DNA of 64,000 bases from Nocardioides oceani (GTDB lineage Bacteria; Actinomycetota; Actinomycetes; Propionibacteriales; Nocardioidaceae): the NCBI RefSeq assembly GCF_030412965.1, contig NZ_JAUHJQ010000009.1:113886-177885 (forward strand), written 5' to 3'. A program made the translations under genes and the position numbers. The notes beneath the pieces are model-generated. The model saw only the letters and a list, made by a program, of their open reading frames with translations, was not told the DNA's origin and made no database searches. Below are positions 38,137 through 46,346 of this stretch, one piece after another; position 1 is the first letter of the stretch, and the number at the start of each line of letters is the position of its first letter.

Positions 38137-39089
38137 TCACCGTCTGGGCGCCCGACGGCGTCGGTGAGGTCCGCGCCGGGGACGACCTGGCCGCCCTCGT
38201 GCTGCCGCTGGTCGACCTGGCCGACGGCGACGTGCTGGTGGTGACCAGCAAGGTGGTGAGCAAGGCCGAGGGACGGGTGGTCAGCGGTACGACGCGCGAG
38301 GAGGCGCTCGCCGGCGAGACCGTCCGCGTGGTGGCGCGCCGCGGCCCGACCACCATCGTGCGGACCCGGCACGGGCTGACCATGGCCGCGGCCGGGATCG
38401 ACGCCAGCAACGTGGAGGTGGGCTCGGTCGTGCTGCTGCCGCTGGACCCCGACGCCTCCGCGCGCCGACTGCGGGCCGCCGTGCGGGCGCGCACCGGGCG
38501 CAACGTCGGCGTGGTGGTCACCGACACCGCCGGGCGGGCCTGGCGCGAGGGGCAGACCGACATCGCGGTCGGCGCCGCCGGGCTGCGGGTGGTCGAGGAC
38601 TTCGGCGGTCGCGTCGACCACCACGGCAACCCGCTGGTGGTCACCGCGCCGGCCGTCGCCGACGAGGTCGCCGGCGTCGCCGAGCTCGCGTCCGGGAAGC
38701 TCGGGGCGCGGCCGTTCGCCGTCGTGCGCGGCCGCGCCGACCTGGTGCTCGCCCCCGGCGAGGACGGACCCGGTGCGCGGGCGCTGGTCCGGGCGGAGGG
38801 CGCCGACCTGTTCGGGTACGGCGCGCGGGAGGCCGTCGTGCGCGCCGTGCTCGGCGACCCGGCCGACCGGGCGCCGTTCGGTGCGCCCGCCCCCGCCGAG
38901 GAGCTCGCGGCCGTGCTCCGGCTCGTGCCGGGCGTCGAGGTGACGACGACCGAGGACGGGCTGGCCGTCACCGGCGGACCCGCAGCGGCCGTGGCGGCGC
39001 TGGCGTTCGCCCATGGCTGGGCCGCCGACGAGGGCGCCGTCCGCGCCGGATCGGCCGTCGGGGCACGGCTGCGCCCGGCCACGACCTAG
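38133..39089 (+). CDS. cofE: Coenzyme F420-0:L-glutamate ligase (CofE/FbiB N-domain)
   Basis: 318-aa GTP-dependent ligase that adds the poly-gamma-glutamate tail of F420. The CofE core (about 1-245) includes DVLVVTSKVVSKAEGRVV, VVVTDTAGRAWREGQTDIAV and GNPLVVTAPAVADEVAGVAE. Mycobacterial FbiB is about 450 aa with a C-terminal FMN reductase domain; here only about 70 unrelated residues follow the core, so dehydro-F420 reduction would need another protein. Translationally coupled to cofD. Confidence 0.94.
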   Translation: MITVWAPDGVGEVRAGDDLAALVLPLVDLADGDVLVVTSKVVSKAEGRVVSGTTREEALAGETVRVVARRGPTTIVRTRHGLTMAAAGIDASNVEVGSVVLLPLDPDASARRLRAAVRARTGRNVGVVVTDTAGRAWREGQTDIAVGAAGLRVVEDFGGRVDHHGNPLVVTAPAVADEVAGVAELASGKLGARPFAVVRGRADLVLAPGEDGPGARALVRAEGADLFGYGAREAVVRAVLGDPADRAPFGAPAPAEELAAVLRLVPGVEVTTTEDGLAVTGGPAAAVAALAFAHGWAADEGAVRAGSAVGARLRPATT

Positions 39090-39140
39090 ACTCGGCGGCG
39101 CATCCCTGCCCGTCGTACCCACCGCGAGGAAATCCGAACC

Positions 39141-39896
39141 GTGGCCAAGCCCGCCAAGAACGACCGCCAGGCGGTCATCGACTCGATCCGCAAGAAGCAG
39201 AAGGGCGCCGACAAGCGCCGGGGCTTCGCGATCGTCGGTGTCTGCTCGCTGGTGGCCCTGCTCCTCATCGGCGCGGCTGCCTACCAGCCGATCAAGGACT
39301 GGTGGGACCTGCGCAAGTTCAACGACATCGACATCGCCTCCATCGGCGCGCCGGCATCGGCCTGCGAGAAGGTCACCACGCGCGAGGCCACCGGCAACCA
39401 GGAGCACGTCCCGACCGGGACGCCCGTCGAGTACGAGGACGCTCCCCCCGCCTTCGGCGCCCACTGGAACGAGGCGAACGTCGCCCCCGACCCGATGGAG
39501 CGCAAGCTCTACACCGCCGACGACCGGCCGGCCGTCGAGGCGCTCGTGCACAACCTCGAGCACGGCTACACGGTCCTCTGGTACGACGAGACCGCTGCCG
39601 CCGACGACGAGATGATGGACGACATCCGCGGCATCGCCACGAAGTTCAAGGGCACCTCGAACCTGCGCCTGAAGTTCAAGGCCGTCCCGTGGACCGAGGA
39701 CGACGGCGAGGCGTTCCCCGAGGGCCAGCACGTCGCCTTCACCCACTGGTCGATCGGCGGCGCCGGCAACGACGTCTCCGACACCTCCACGCAGGTCGGC
39801 GTCTGGCAGTACTGCTCCGCCCCCTCCGGCGAGGCCCTCGAGGACTTCATGCTGGAGTACCCCTACATGGACTCCCCCGAGCCCGGCGCCATGTGA
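39141..39896 (+). CDS. DUF3105 membrane-anchored protein
   Basis: 251-aa protein with a basic cytoplasmic N-terminus (KKQKGADKRRG), one transmembrane helix (FAIVGVCSLVALLLIGAAAY) and an extracytoplasmic DUF3105 domain. The domain signature is PPAFGAHWNEA, VEALVHNLEHGYTVLWYDE and the late VAFTHWSIGG with conserved His residues. Function unknown. GTG 39141 is preceded at some distance by GAGGAAA; TAGACT at 39087-39092 may be its -10 box. A strong hairpin terminator follows. Confidence 0.9.
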   Translation: MAKPAKNDRQAVIDSIRKKQKGADKRRGFAIVGVCSLVALLLIGAAAYQPIKDWWDLRKFNDIDIASIGAPASACEKVTTREATGNQEHVPTGTPVEYEDAPPAFGAHWNEANVAPDPMERKLYTADDRPAVEALVHNLEHGYTVLWYDETAAADDEMMDDIRGIATKFKGTSNLRLKFKAVPWTEDDGEAFPEGQHVAFTHWSIGGAGNDVSDTSTQVGVWQYCSAPSGEALEDFMLEYPYMDSPEPGAM

Positions 39897-39916
39897 CGCC
39901 ACCCCGCTCGTACGTC

Positions 39917-39952
39917 GACGGGCCGGTCCCTCCTCGGAGGGGCCGGCCCGTC
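39917..39952 (+). terminator. Terminator hairpin after DUF3105
   Basis: GACGGGCCGG(T)CCCTCC at 39917-39933 is inverted at 39936-39952, a near-perfect 17-bp stem. It starts 20 bp beyond the stop. Bases 39968-39997 then carry TGCAGGAGTC and GCCCCACGAGTCAC, words also found at 4549 and (inverted) at 4579. Confidence 0.85.
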
Positions 39953-40054
39953 AGCCGTTCGGCAGGGTGCAGGAGTCACTCCAGCCCCACGAGTCACATC
40001 AGCCACTCGGTCACCCTCGGCAACAGCGGCGCGACTCGCGAGAGGGGACGAGCG

Positions 40055-40276
40055 TCAGAGCTTGGACATCTTCGCGAAGGGCGGGGCGACGCGGACGTTG
40101 CGGTCGCCGAAGTCGACGGTGACGCAGACGGGGTCGACGGCGACGACGCGGCCCAGGCCGTGGGTGTCGTGCGAGACCCGGTCGTCGACCTCGAACACCT
40201 CCACGACGAGCTCCGGCTCGGGCTTGAAGGGACTGCTGGCGAGATGGCGTGGCCGCGCCCGGCGAGAGGAAGACAT
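40055..40276 (-). CDS. Small CarD/TRCF-RID-like protein
   Basis: 73-aa protein. After a basic N-terminus (SSSRRARPRHLASSPFKP), residues 28-73 read like a minimal RNA-polymerase-interaction (CarD_TRCF) Tudor-like fold: VFEVDDRVSHDTHGLGRVVA, then VTVDFGDRNVRVAPPF. It has no DNA-binding C-terminal domain. ATG 40276 is 7 nt after CATACT, suggesting a leaderless mRNA. Conserved next to manC in related genomes as far as I recall; function unproven. Confidence 0.72.
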   Translation of the reverse strand: MSSSRRARPRHLASSPFKPEPELVVEVFEVDDRVSHDTHGLGRVVAVDPVCVTVDFGDRNVRVAPPFAKMSKL

Positions 40277-40332
40277 CCCTGTCAGTATGCGCCCCGAGAC
40301 GCCCGGCCGTGGCTTCCGCGCAGGTCCGGTCC

Positions 40333-41454
40333 TCAGGTGAGGTCCGTGCGGCCGCTCTCGGTGAGCGCAGCGACGACCGCCTTGACCTCCTGCGCGCGGG
40401 CGCGGGTGGTGACGAGGAGGGCGTCGGGGGTGTCGACGACGACCACGTCGTCGAGCCCCACGACGGCCACGACGCGGTCCGACCGGGGGACGACGAGACC
40501 GGTGCTGTCGACCGCGGTCACCAGCGACTCCTCGCCCAGGACGGTGACCGAACCACCCTCCCCGCGCAGCGCGTCGAGGAGCGTGGCGAGGGAGTCGAAG
40601 TCGCCGATGTCGTCCCAACCGAACGTCGACGGGACGGTGGCGACCCGCCCGGCGTCGGCGGCCGGCTCGGCGACGGCGTGGTCGAGCGCGATCTTCGGCA
40701 GGTCCGGCCACAGCTCGTCGAGACGCTCCGGCGCGGCCGCGATCGTGCGGAGCGCCGCCGCGAACTCCGGGTGCCACGTGCCGAGCAGGTCCAGCAGCAC
40801 GGTCGGGCGGACCACGAACATGCCGGCGTTCCAGCGGTACCGCCCGGTCGCGAGGTACGTCGCCGCCACCTCGGTCGACGGCTTCTCGACGAACTCCCGC
40901 ACCGACGCCACGCCCGGGTGCCCCGGGAGCTCGTCGCCGAGGTGGATGTAGCCGAAGGCGGAGGAGGCGAAGGTCGGCTCGATCCCCAGGGTCACCAGCC
41001 ACCCCTCCCGGGCGACCTCGACCGCGGTCCGCACGCAGGAGCGGAACGCCTCGGGGTCGGCGATCACGTGGTCGGCCGCGAACGAGCCCATCACCGCGTC
41101 GGGGTCGCGCAGCTCCAGCACCGCGGCCGCGAGGCCGATCGCCGCCATCGAGTCCCGCGCGGAGGGCTCGGCGATGATCGCGTCGTCGCCGAGCGTGGCC
41201 AGCTGCTCCCCCACCGCGTCGCGGTGCGCCCGCCCGGTCACCACGAGGAACCGGTCCTCGGCCAGGGGCTCGAGCCGGTCCTGGGTCTCCTGCAGCAGCG
41301 ACCGCCCGCTGCCGGTGAGGTCGCGCAGGAACTTCGGCGAGGACCGCCGCGAGAGCGGCCACAGCCGCGTGCCGGCCCCGCCGGCGGGGATCACGGCCCA
41401 GAACCCGTCCAGCGCGGAGGAGTCGGACGGCTCGACGGCGGGGGTGGAGGTCAT
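40333..41454 (-). CDS. manC: Mannose-1-phosphate guanylyltransferase
   Basis: 373-aa GDP-mannose pyrophosphorylase: mannose-1-P plus GTP gives GDP-mannose for lipid and cell-wall mannosides. The nucleotide-binding start is WAVIPAGGAGTRLWPLSRRSSPKFL (given here in part), followed by SFAADHVI, FGYIHLGDEL, VREFVEKP, WNAGMFV and the C-terminal STFGWDDIGDF. Length and motifs fit the single-domain type without the isomerase fusion. ATG 41454 is 7 nt after TAGGCT (leaderless), divergent from TIGR03089. Confidence 0.96.
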   Translation of the reverse strand: MTSTPAVEPSDSSALDGFWAVIPAGGAGTRLWPLSRRSSPKFLRDLTGSGRSLLQETQDRLEPLAEDRFLVVTGRAHRDAVGEQLATLGDDAIIAEPSARDSMAAIGLAAAVLELRDPDAVMGSFAADHVIADPEAFRSCVRTAVEVAREGWLVTLGIEPTFASSAFGYIHLGDELPGHPGVASVREFVEKPSTEVAATYLATGRYRWNAGMFVVRPTVLLDLLGTWHPEFAAALRTIAAAPERLDELWPDLPKIALDHAVAEPAADAGRVATVPSTFGWDDIGDFDSLATLLDALRGEGGSVTVLGEESLVTAVDSTGLVVPRSDRVVAVVGLDDVVVVDTPDALLVTTRARAQEVKAVVAALTESGRTDLT

Positions 41455-41461
41455 GGGCGTG

Positions 41462-41489
41462 AGCCTAGGGTCCGGCCCGTGTCTAGGGT
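41462..41489. promoter_or_regulatory. Divergent leaderless promoters for manC and TIGR03089 gene
   Basis: Minus strand: TAGGCT (41462-41467), 7 nt before the manC ATG. Plus strand: TAGGGT (41484-41489), 7 nt before the GTG at 41497. The -10 boxes are 16 bp apart, so the two promoters cannot be occupied independently. Confidence 0.6.
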
Positions 41490-41496
41490 GAGCCGT

Positions 41497-42219
41497 GTGA
41501 CGACCTTCTCCGCCGTCCTGGCCGGCCTGCTGCGCAGCGAGCCGGGCCGCCCGCTGGTGACGTTCTACGACGACGCGACCGGCGAGCGCGTGGAGCTGTC
41601 GGTGACGACGTACGCCAACTGGGTCGCGAAGGTCTCCTCGCTCCTCGTCGAGGAGCACGACCTCGAGCGCGGCTCCTCGATCCGCGTCGACCTGCCGACC
41701 CACTGGCTCGGCCCGGTCTTCCTCGGCGCCGCCTGGAACGCCGGGCTCGTCGTCACCACCGGCGACGACCCCGACGCCGTGGTCTGCGGCCCCGACGGGC
41801 TCGACCGGTGGGCGGACCTGGCCGGCGACGTGCCCGTGCTGGCCTGCTCCCTGCTCCCCCTCGGCGTCCGGTTCGCCGACCCGCTGCCCGCCGGCGTCCA
41901 CGACGTCGGCGTCGAGGTGTGGTCCCAGCCGGACTCGTTCATCCCGTGGGACCCGACCCAGGAGGACGACGCCGCCGTCGACCTCGACGGGCTCGTGACC
42001 ACCCAGGCCGAGCTCTGGAGCGCGGCCGCCGCCGGGAGTCTCCTCACCGACGGCGGCCGGCTCCTCTCGGAGGCGAACCCGGCTTCCCCACCAGGTCTCG
42101 CCACCCTCACCGAGCCGCTCGCACGGAGCGGCTCGCTGGTCCTCGTGGTCAACGCCGACCGGGAGCGCGTCGAGGCGACGTACGCCGCCGAGCGCGCCAC
42201 CGCCCGCTTCCCCGCGTGA
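41497..42219 (+). CDS. TIGR03089 family protein (truncated ANL-like)
   Basis: 240-aa actinobacterial protein resembling the N-terminal part of acyl/aryl-CoA ligases (ANL superfamily). RPLVTFYDDATGERVELSV and HWLGPVFLGAAWNAGLVVT match the family start, but no AMP-binding P-loop or C-terminal catalytic domain is present, as is normal for TIGR03089. Function unknown. GTG 41497 lies 7 nt after the TAGGGT box. Only 31 bp separate its stop from the convergent amidase gene. Confidence 0.88.
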   Translation: MTTFSAVLAGLLRSEPGRPLVTFYDDATGERVELSVTTYANWVAKVSSLLVEEHDLERGSSIRVDLPTHWLGPVFLGAAWNAGLVVTTGDDPDAVVCGPDGLDRWADLAGDVPVLACSLLPLGVRFADPLPAGVHDVGVEVWSQPDSFIPWDPTQEDDAAVDLDGLVTTQAELWSAAAAGSLLTDGGRLLSEANPASPPGLATLTEPLARSGSLVLVVNADRERVEATYAAERATARFPA

Positions 42220-42250
42220 CCACCGGGGACCACGTCTGGTCCCGGCCGGC

Positions 42251-45121
42251 TCAGCCCACCAGGTCGTAGACCCCCGCGCCCTCGCCGATCAGCCGCCGCG
42301 CCCCGAAGCCGGTCGCCGTGCCGGGCAGCAGCCACAGCCGCCCGTCGGCCCGGCTCCGCGCGATCACGTCGGCGTGCCCGGTGAGCTGCACGTCGCTGAC
42401 CCCGACCAGCCAGTCGTACGCCGCCACGTCGGTGCCGAGCGCCCGCGGGGAGGTCAGCCCGCCGGGACCGTTGCCCGGGTACAGCGTCAGCCGGTCGCCC
42501 ACCCGGAACATCGTGTCGGGCGCGCCGTCGCCGTCCCAGCGACCCACCGGGACCTGCTGGGCCGCGGAGATCCGCGAGTGCACGACGTACGACGCGCCGA
42601 GCCCGTCGAGGCCCTTGCCCGGGTAGACCCGCATGCCCCCACCAGCCGGCTGGCCGAGCAGGTCCGGCCACCCGTCGCCGGTGAGGTCGCCGGCGGCCGC
42701 GAGCAGCTCGACGCCGCCGAAGCCCTTCCCGAGCGCGGTGGCCTTCCCGAACCGGCCGGTCCCGTCGCCGCGGCGCAGCGACAGGGCGCCGGTGGACCGG
42801 TTGCGGGTGACCATGTCGCCGAAGCCGTCGCGGTCCCAGTCGCCCACGCTGAGCAGCACGTCGGCGCTGCGCACGTCGACGCCGGTGGGCACCGGGGCGG
42901 TGGTGTCGAAGGTGCCGGTGTTCTCGAGCACGACGAGGGTGTCGCCGCGGCGGGCCACCAGGTCGGGCGTCGCGTCGCCGACCAGGTCCCCGCCGGCGGA
43001 GAGGCCGGTGAGGCCGGCCGTGCGCTTCACCGGGCCGATGGCGCCGCCGAACGTGCCGTCGCCGCGACCGGGTCGCACGAAGCCGTTGCCGTTGTCGGCG
43101 CGCTGCACGAACAGGTCCGCGCGGCCGTCGCGGTCGTAGTCGCCGCCGCCGGTGATGCTCGCGTAGGCGCGCCAGCTGCCGGTCAGCGCCGTCCGCGTCG
43201 CAGGGTCGAGGCCGGCGGAGGCGCGGTGCAGCCACAGCCTGCCGGCGCTGTCGCGGGCCAGCAGGTCGGCCCGGCCGTCGCCGTCGACGTCGCCGGGCCC
43301 GACGAGGAGGTCGTAGCCCTCCCAGCCGGCGGTCCCGGCCCGGCGGGCGAAGCCCGACGCGGTGCCGAGGAAGAGGTCGAGGCGACCGCTGGCCGCGCGG
43401 GCGACGAGGTCCCCGCGGCCGTCGCCGTCGAGGTCGCCGGCGGGCGTCACCAGGTCGTGGTCGGCGGTGCCGGCGACCGTCGGGCCGACGGCGGCGAAGC
43501 CGCCGGTGGCGCTGCCGGCGCGCACCTGCACGGTGCCGTCGGCGCGGCGCACGACGAGGTCGGCGCGGGCGTCGCCGGTGAGGTCCGGCGCCGCGAGCGC
43601 GGTCGCGCCGGCGTCCGCGGCGCTCCAGCCGGAGGCCGCCGGGCGCGCGGCGCGGAAGCCGGTGAGGCCGCCGGTCGGGATCACGTAGGCCATGCCGTCG
43701 GTGGCGTTGCGCACCAGCAGGTCGGGGTGCGCGGTGCCGACCAGGTCGGACTCCAGCTCGCGCCCGGCCCACCCCAGCTGGGCCTGCGCGGCGAGCTCAC
43801 GGATCTGCGGCACGAGCGCGTAGAGGTAGCGGCCGGGGCAGGCCGTCGAGCCGGCGTCGCGGTGGCCGTTGATCGCGCGGAACGTCTTGCGGCCCACGAG
43901 CTGGGTCGGCGAGGAGGCGTCGACGCCGTGCAGCGACAGCTTCCAGGCGAACAGCGCGCCGTACGCCTGGACCATCGCGCTGCCCGGCTTGGCGACGTCG
44001 AAGTTGCCGATCGCCGACATCGCGAAGGAGTTCTCGTTGTAGCCGAGCGTGTGCGCGCCGACCACCGGCCGGTCGATGCCGCCGTAGCGGCCCTCCCAGA
44101 TCCGGCCGAACCTGTCGACGAGGAAGTTGTAGCCCACGTCGGACCAGCCGCGGGACTGCGTGTGGTAGGCGTAGATGCTCCGCAGGATGCCGGGCACCTC
44201 GGCCCGCGTGTAGTCGTTCGCGTTGACCGTGTGGTGCACGAAGCCGGCGTGCACCTCGTAGTACGACGGCTGGGTCTTGCCGCGCAGCGCCTCGTTGGCG
44301 CCCCACTGCTCGCGGGAGTAGACCGTCGGCCGGGGCGTGTACGTCGCCGCGCGCAGCGCCAGCGCGCCGTCGGCCTCCTCCGTGGCGGCCGTCGTGCCGG
44401 CCGCGTCGGTGGCGTCCCCGACCGCCCCGCCGGTCGCGTGCAGCGCCGGGCGCTCGTGGGCGACGACGCTCGCGTGGCCGGGGTCGACGACGGCGAGCCG
44501 CAGGTCCTGGGGCACGCCGGCCTCGGAGCGCACGCGGACCTGCACGCGGTCGACCTCGCCGACGAACATCTCGTCGGTGCCCGGCCGCGCGTGCCGTGCC
44601 TCGGCGCTGTCCGGGTCGGGCCCGTGCTCGTCGTGGTAGGCCATCGCGGCCCACCCGCTCCAGTCGCCGTCGGTCTCGGTGCGCACCTGGAAGGAGATCG
44701 CGTCGTCGGCGATCTCCTGGCCGTGCCGCCAGGTCACGCCGACCGCGCCGTATCCGCTCACCGGCTGCGGCTCGGCCACGACCTCCGCCTGCCGCCCGAC
44801 GACCCGGGAGCGGGCGTGGAGGGCGCCCGCGGCGACCCGGCCGCTCGCGGGGGCGGTCAGCGCGTACTCGCGCACCACCGGGTCGACCGGCTCGGCGGGC
44901 ACGACCGAGGTGTGCGCCTGCTCGGCGGCGTACGCCGAGAGCCGGCCGGTCACCGCCACGCCGTTGCTCTCCCCCAGCCCGAGCGCCGGGCCTCCGCCGG
45001 GGGCCTCGTGGACGACGTCGAGGGACAGCACACCGGCCGCCGGGGTGAGGACGGCGAGCACCACACCGAGGGCCAGCAGCTGCTGGCACCCGGTGACGAA
45101 ACGGTCCTTCGACCTCGACAT
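42251..45121 (-). CDS. Secreted PGRP-type amidase with FG-GAP/VCBS-like repeats
   Basis: 956-aa exported protein. Residues 1-33 form a signal peptide (LLALGVVLAVLTPAAG). A PGRP/amidase_2 domain spans about 265-440, with zinc ligands in FVHHTVN (His296/His297) and GHRDAGSTACPG (His420, Cys428), so N-acetylmuramoyl-L-alanine amidase activity is expected. From about 460 to the end come repeated D-x-D-GRGDLVAR-type FG-GAP/VCBS blades forming a propeller, possibly a wall anchor. ATG 45121 is set by the signal peptide. A candidate MtrA box lies 46 bp upstream. Confidence 0.92.
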   Translation of the reverse strand: MSRSKDRFVTGCQQLLALGVVLAVLTPAAGVLSLDVVHEAPGGGPALGLGESNGVAVTGRLSAYAAEQAHTSVVPAEPVDPVVREYALTAPASGRVAAGALHARSRVVGRQAEVVAEPQPVSGYGAVGVTWRHGQEIADDAISFQVRTETDGDWSGWAAMAYHDEHGPDPDSAEARHARPGTDEMFVGEVDRVQVRVRSEAGVPQDLRLAVVDPGHASVVAHERPALHATGGAVGDATDAAGTTAATEEADGALALRAATYTPRPTVYSREQWGANEALRGKTQPSYYEVHAGFVHHTVNANDYTRAEVPGILRSIYAYHTQSRGWSDVGYNFLVDRFGRIWEGRYGGIDRPVVGAHTLGYNENSFAMSAIGNFDVAKPGSAMVQAYGALFAWKLSLHGVDASSPTQLVGRKTFRAINGHRDAGSTACPGRYLYALVPQIRELAAQAQLGWAGRELESDLVGTAHPDLLVRNATDGMAYVIPTGGLTGFRAARPAASGWSAADAGATALAAPDLTGDARADLVVRRADGTVQVRAGSATGGFAAVGPTVAGTADHDLVTPAGDLDGDGRGDLVARAASGRLDLFLGTASGFARRAGTAGWEGYDLLVGPGDVDGDGRADLLARDSAGRLWLHRASAGLDPATRTALTGSWRAYASITGGGDYDRDGRADLFVQRADNGNGFVRPGRGDGTFGGAIGPVKRTAGLTGLSAGGDLVGDATPDLVARRGDTLVVLENTGTFDTTAPVPTGVDVRSADVLLSVGDWDRDGFGDMVTRNRSTGALSLRRGDGTGRFGKATALGKGFGGVELLAAAGDLTGDGWPDLLGQPAGGGMRVYPGKGLDGLGASYVVHSRISAAQQVPVGRWDGDGAPDTMFRVGDRLTLYPGNGPGGLTSPRALGTDVAAYDWLVGVSDVQLTGHADVIARSRADGRLWLLPGTATGFGARRLIGEGAGVYDLVG

Positions 45122-45166
45122 GGCGACCTGCTCTTCGTGCGGGGGAAGTTCACACAGGGCGCAACT

Positions 45167-45184
45167 TTCACACGCGTCACAGGC
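45167..45184 (-). promoter_or_regulatory. Candidate MtrA box upstream of the PGRP amidase
   Basis: TTCACACGC-GTCACAGGC is a 9-bp direct repeat close to the GTCACAGCG-like repeats described for mycobacterial MtrA. A further TTCACACAG lies at 45150-45158. The remaining leader to 45260 is AT-richer than its surroundings (GTAACTAC, GTAATTTCC) and should hold the promoter, including TTGACA at 45254-45259; I could not pair it with a convincing -10. Confidence 0.5.
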
Positions 45185-45367
45185 CGCTCGGAAGAGTTCG
45201 TGAGTAACTACAACACTGTAATTTCCAGTCGACACGCCGACACTCTTCAGATTTGTCAAGCCGAGGATGCCTGACGCAGCGCGCTCCCCGGGGCGCGACA
45301 CGCCGCGCCGGCGGGTCGACCCGGAGGCGGACGCCGGACGGGCAGGACCCGACCCCACCCGGCATCC

Positions 45368-45540
45368 CGAGGCGGCGGTTCGGCTCACGGGGTCTCGACA
45401 CGCTCAGGCCTGGCGGCCTTCGCTGCTCAACCAGCGGGGGCGAGGCCGCGGCTCGGCTCACGGGGTCTCGACACGCTCAGGCCTGGCGGCCTTCGCTGCT
45501 CGACCAGCGGGGAGCGGGCTTCGCTGCTCGACCAGCGGGG
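45368..45540. repeat. 73-bp repeat array, stop-adjacent family
   Basis: CGAGGCGGCGG at 45368 and CGAGGCCGCGG at 45441 start two 73-bp units containing CTCACGGGGTCTCGACACGC, AGGCCTGGCGGCCT and TCGCTGCTC(A/G)ACCAGCGGG; two more partial units (CTTCGCTGCTCGACCAGCGG) follow. The array ends 5 bp before the ABC ATPase stop. AGGCC-TGGC-GGCCT can form a 5-bp hairpin. Confidence 0.92.
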
Positions 45541-45545
45541 GTGGG

Positions 45546-46346
45546 TCAGACGTCCGAGCCGAGCTCGTCGTCCTCCTGGTCCTCGGGGCGGGTGTTGTCC
45601 TCGTCGTACTTCACGTAGCGGATGCCCTCGTCGACGGGGCCGTCGAAGCCGACCCGGCCCTTCTCGAGCACGATGACCCGGTCGCACATCTTGCGGACCG
45701 AGCCGGCGGCGTGGCTGACGTAGACGAGGGTCCGACCGGAGTCGCGGATCTCCTGCATCTTCTCCATGCACTTGCGCTTGAACGGCCGGTCCCCCACCGC
45801 GAGCACCTCGTCGGCGAGGAAGATGTCGGAGTCGACGTGGATCGCCACGGCGAACCCGAGCCGGGCGAACATGCCGGAGGAGTAGTTGCCGACCGGGGTC
45901 TCGAGGAAGCGCCCGATGTCGGCGAACTCCACGATGGAGTCGAACTTCCGCCGGGTCTCGGCCTCGGTCATGCCGAGGATGGCGGCGTTGAGGTAGACGT
46001 TCTCGCGGCCGGTCAGCTGCGGGTGGAAGCCGGCGCCGGTGGCGATGAGCCCGGCGATCCGGCCGCGGGCCAGCACGGTGCCCGCGTCGGGCTTCATCAC
46101 GCCGTTGATCAGCTTCAGCAGGGTGCTCTTGCCGGAGCCGTTGAGCCCCATCAGGCCGATCGACTCGCCCTGGTCGACGGTGAAGGAGACGTCGTCGAGC
46201 GCGTGGAAGGTGTCGCTGATGTCGCGACCCTTGACCATCGCGACCGCCATCTGCTTGGCGGTGCGGTGGTAGCGCAGGGTGAAGTCCTTGCTGACGTGGT
46301 CCACCACGATCGAGGTCTCGGCGGGGTACGCCGCGGGGTCGGTCAC
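45546..46346 (-). CDS. Polysaccharide ABC exporter ATPase (Wzt/RfbE/TagH-like)
   Basis: 266-aa ATPase of the O-antigen/teichoic-acid exporter type. Walker A is GLNGSGKST (67-75), the signature is NYSSGMFARLGFAVA, Walker B is IFLADEVLAVGD, and the FDGPVDEGIRYV C-terminus is typical. GARGR-like IAGLIATGAGFHPQLTGREN is the subfamily marker. There is no C-terminal carbohydrate-binding domain. The GTG overlaps the permease stop by 4 bp. Similar to mycobacterial Rv3781, expected to export lipid-linked galactan. Confidence 0.93.
   Translation of the reverse strand: MTDPAAYPAETSIVVDHVSKDFTLRYHRTAKQMAVAMVKGRDISDTFHALDDVSFTVDQGESIGLMGLNGSGKSTLLKLINGVMKPDAGTVLARGRIAGLIATGAGFHPQLTGRENVYLNAAILGMTEAETRRKFDSIVEFADIGRFLETPVGNYSSGMFARLGFAVAIHVDSDIFLADEVLAVGDRPFKRKCMEKMQEIRDSGRTLVYVSHAAGSVRKMCDRVIVLEKGRVGFDGPVDEGIRYVKYDEDNTRPEDQEDDELGSDV

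Noticed and set aside
42374..45274. 966-codon plus-strand open frame opposite the PGRP amidase
   Set aside because: Repetitive Val/Ala/Gly/Arg translation with no family features; the minus-strand protein has a signal peptide, zinc ligands and repeats.
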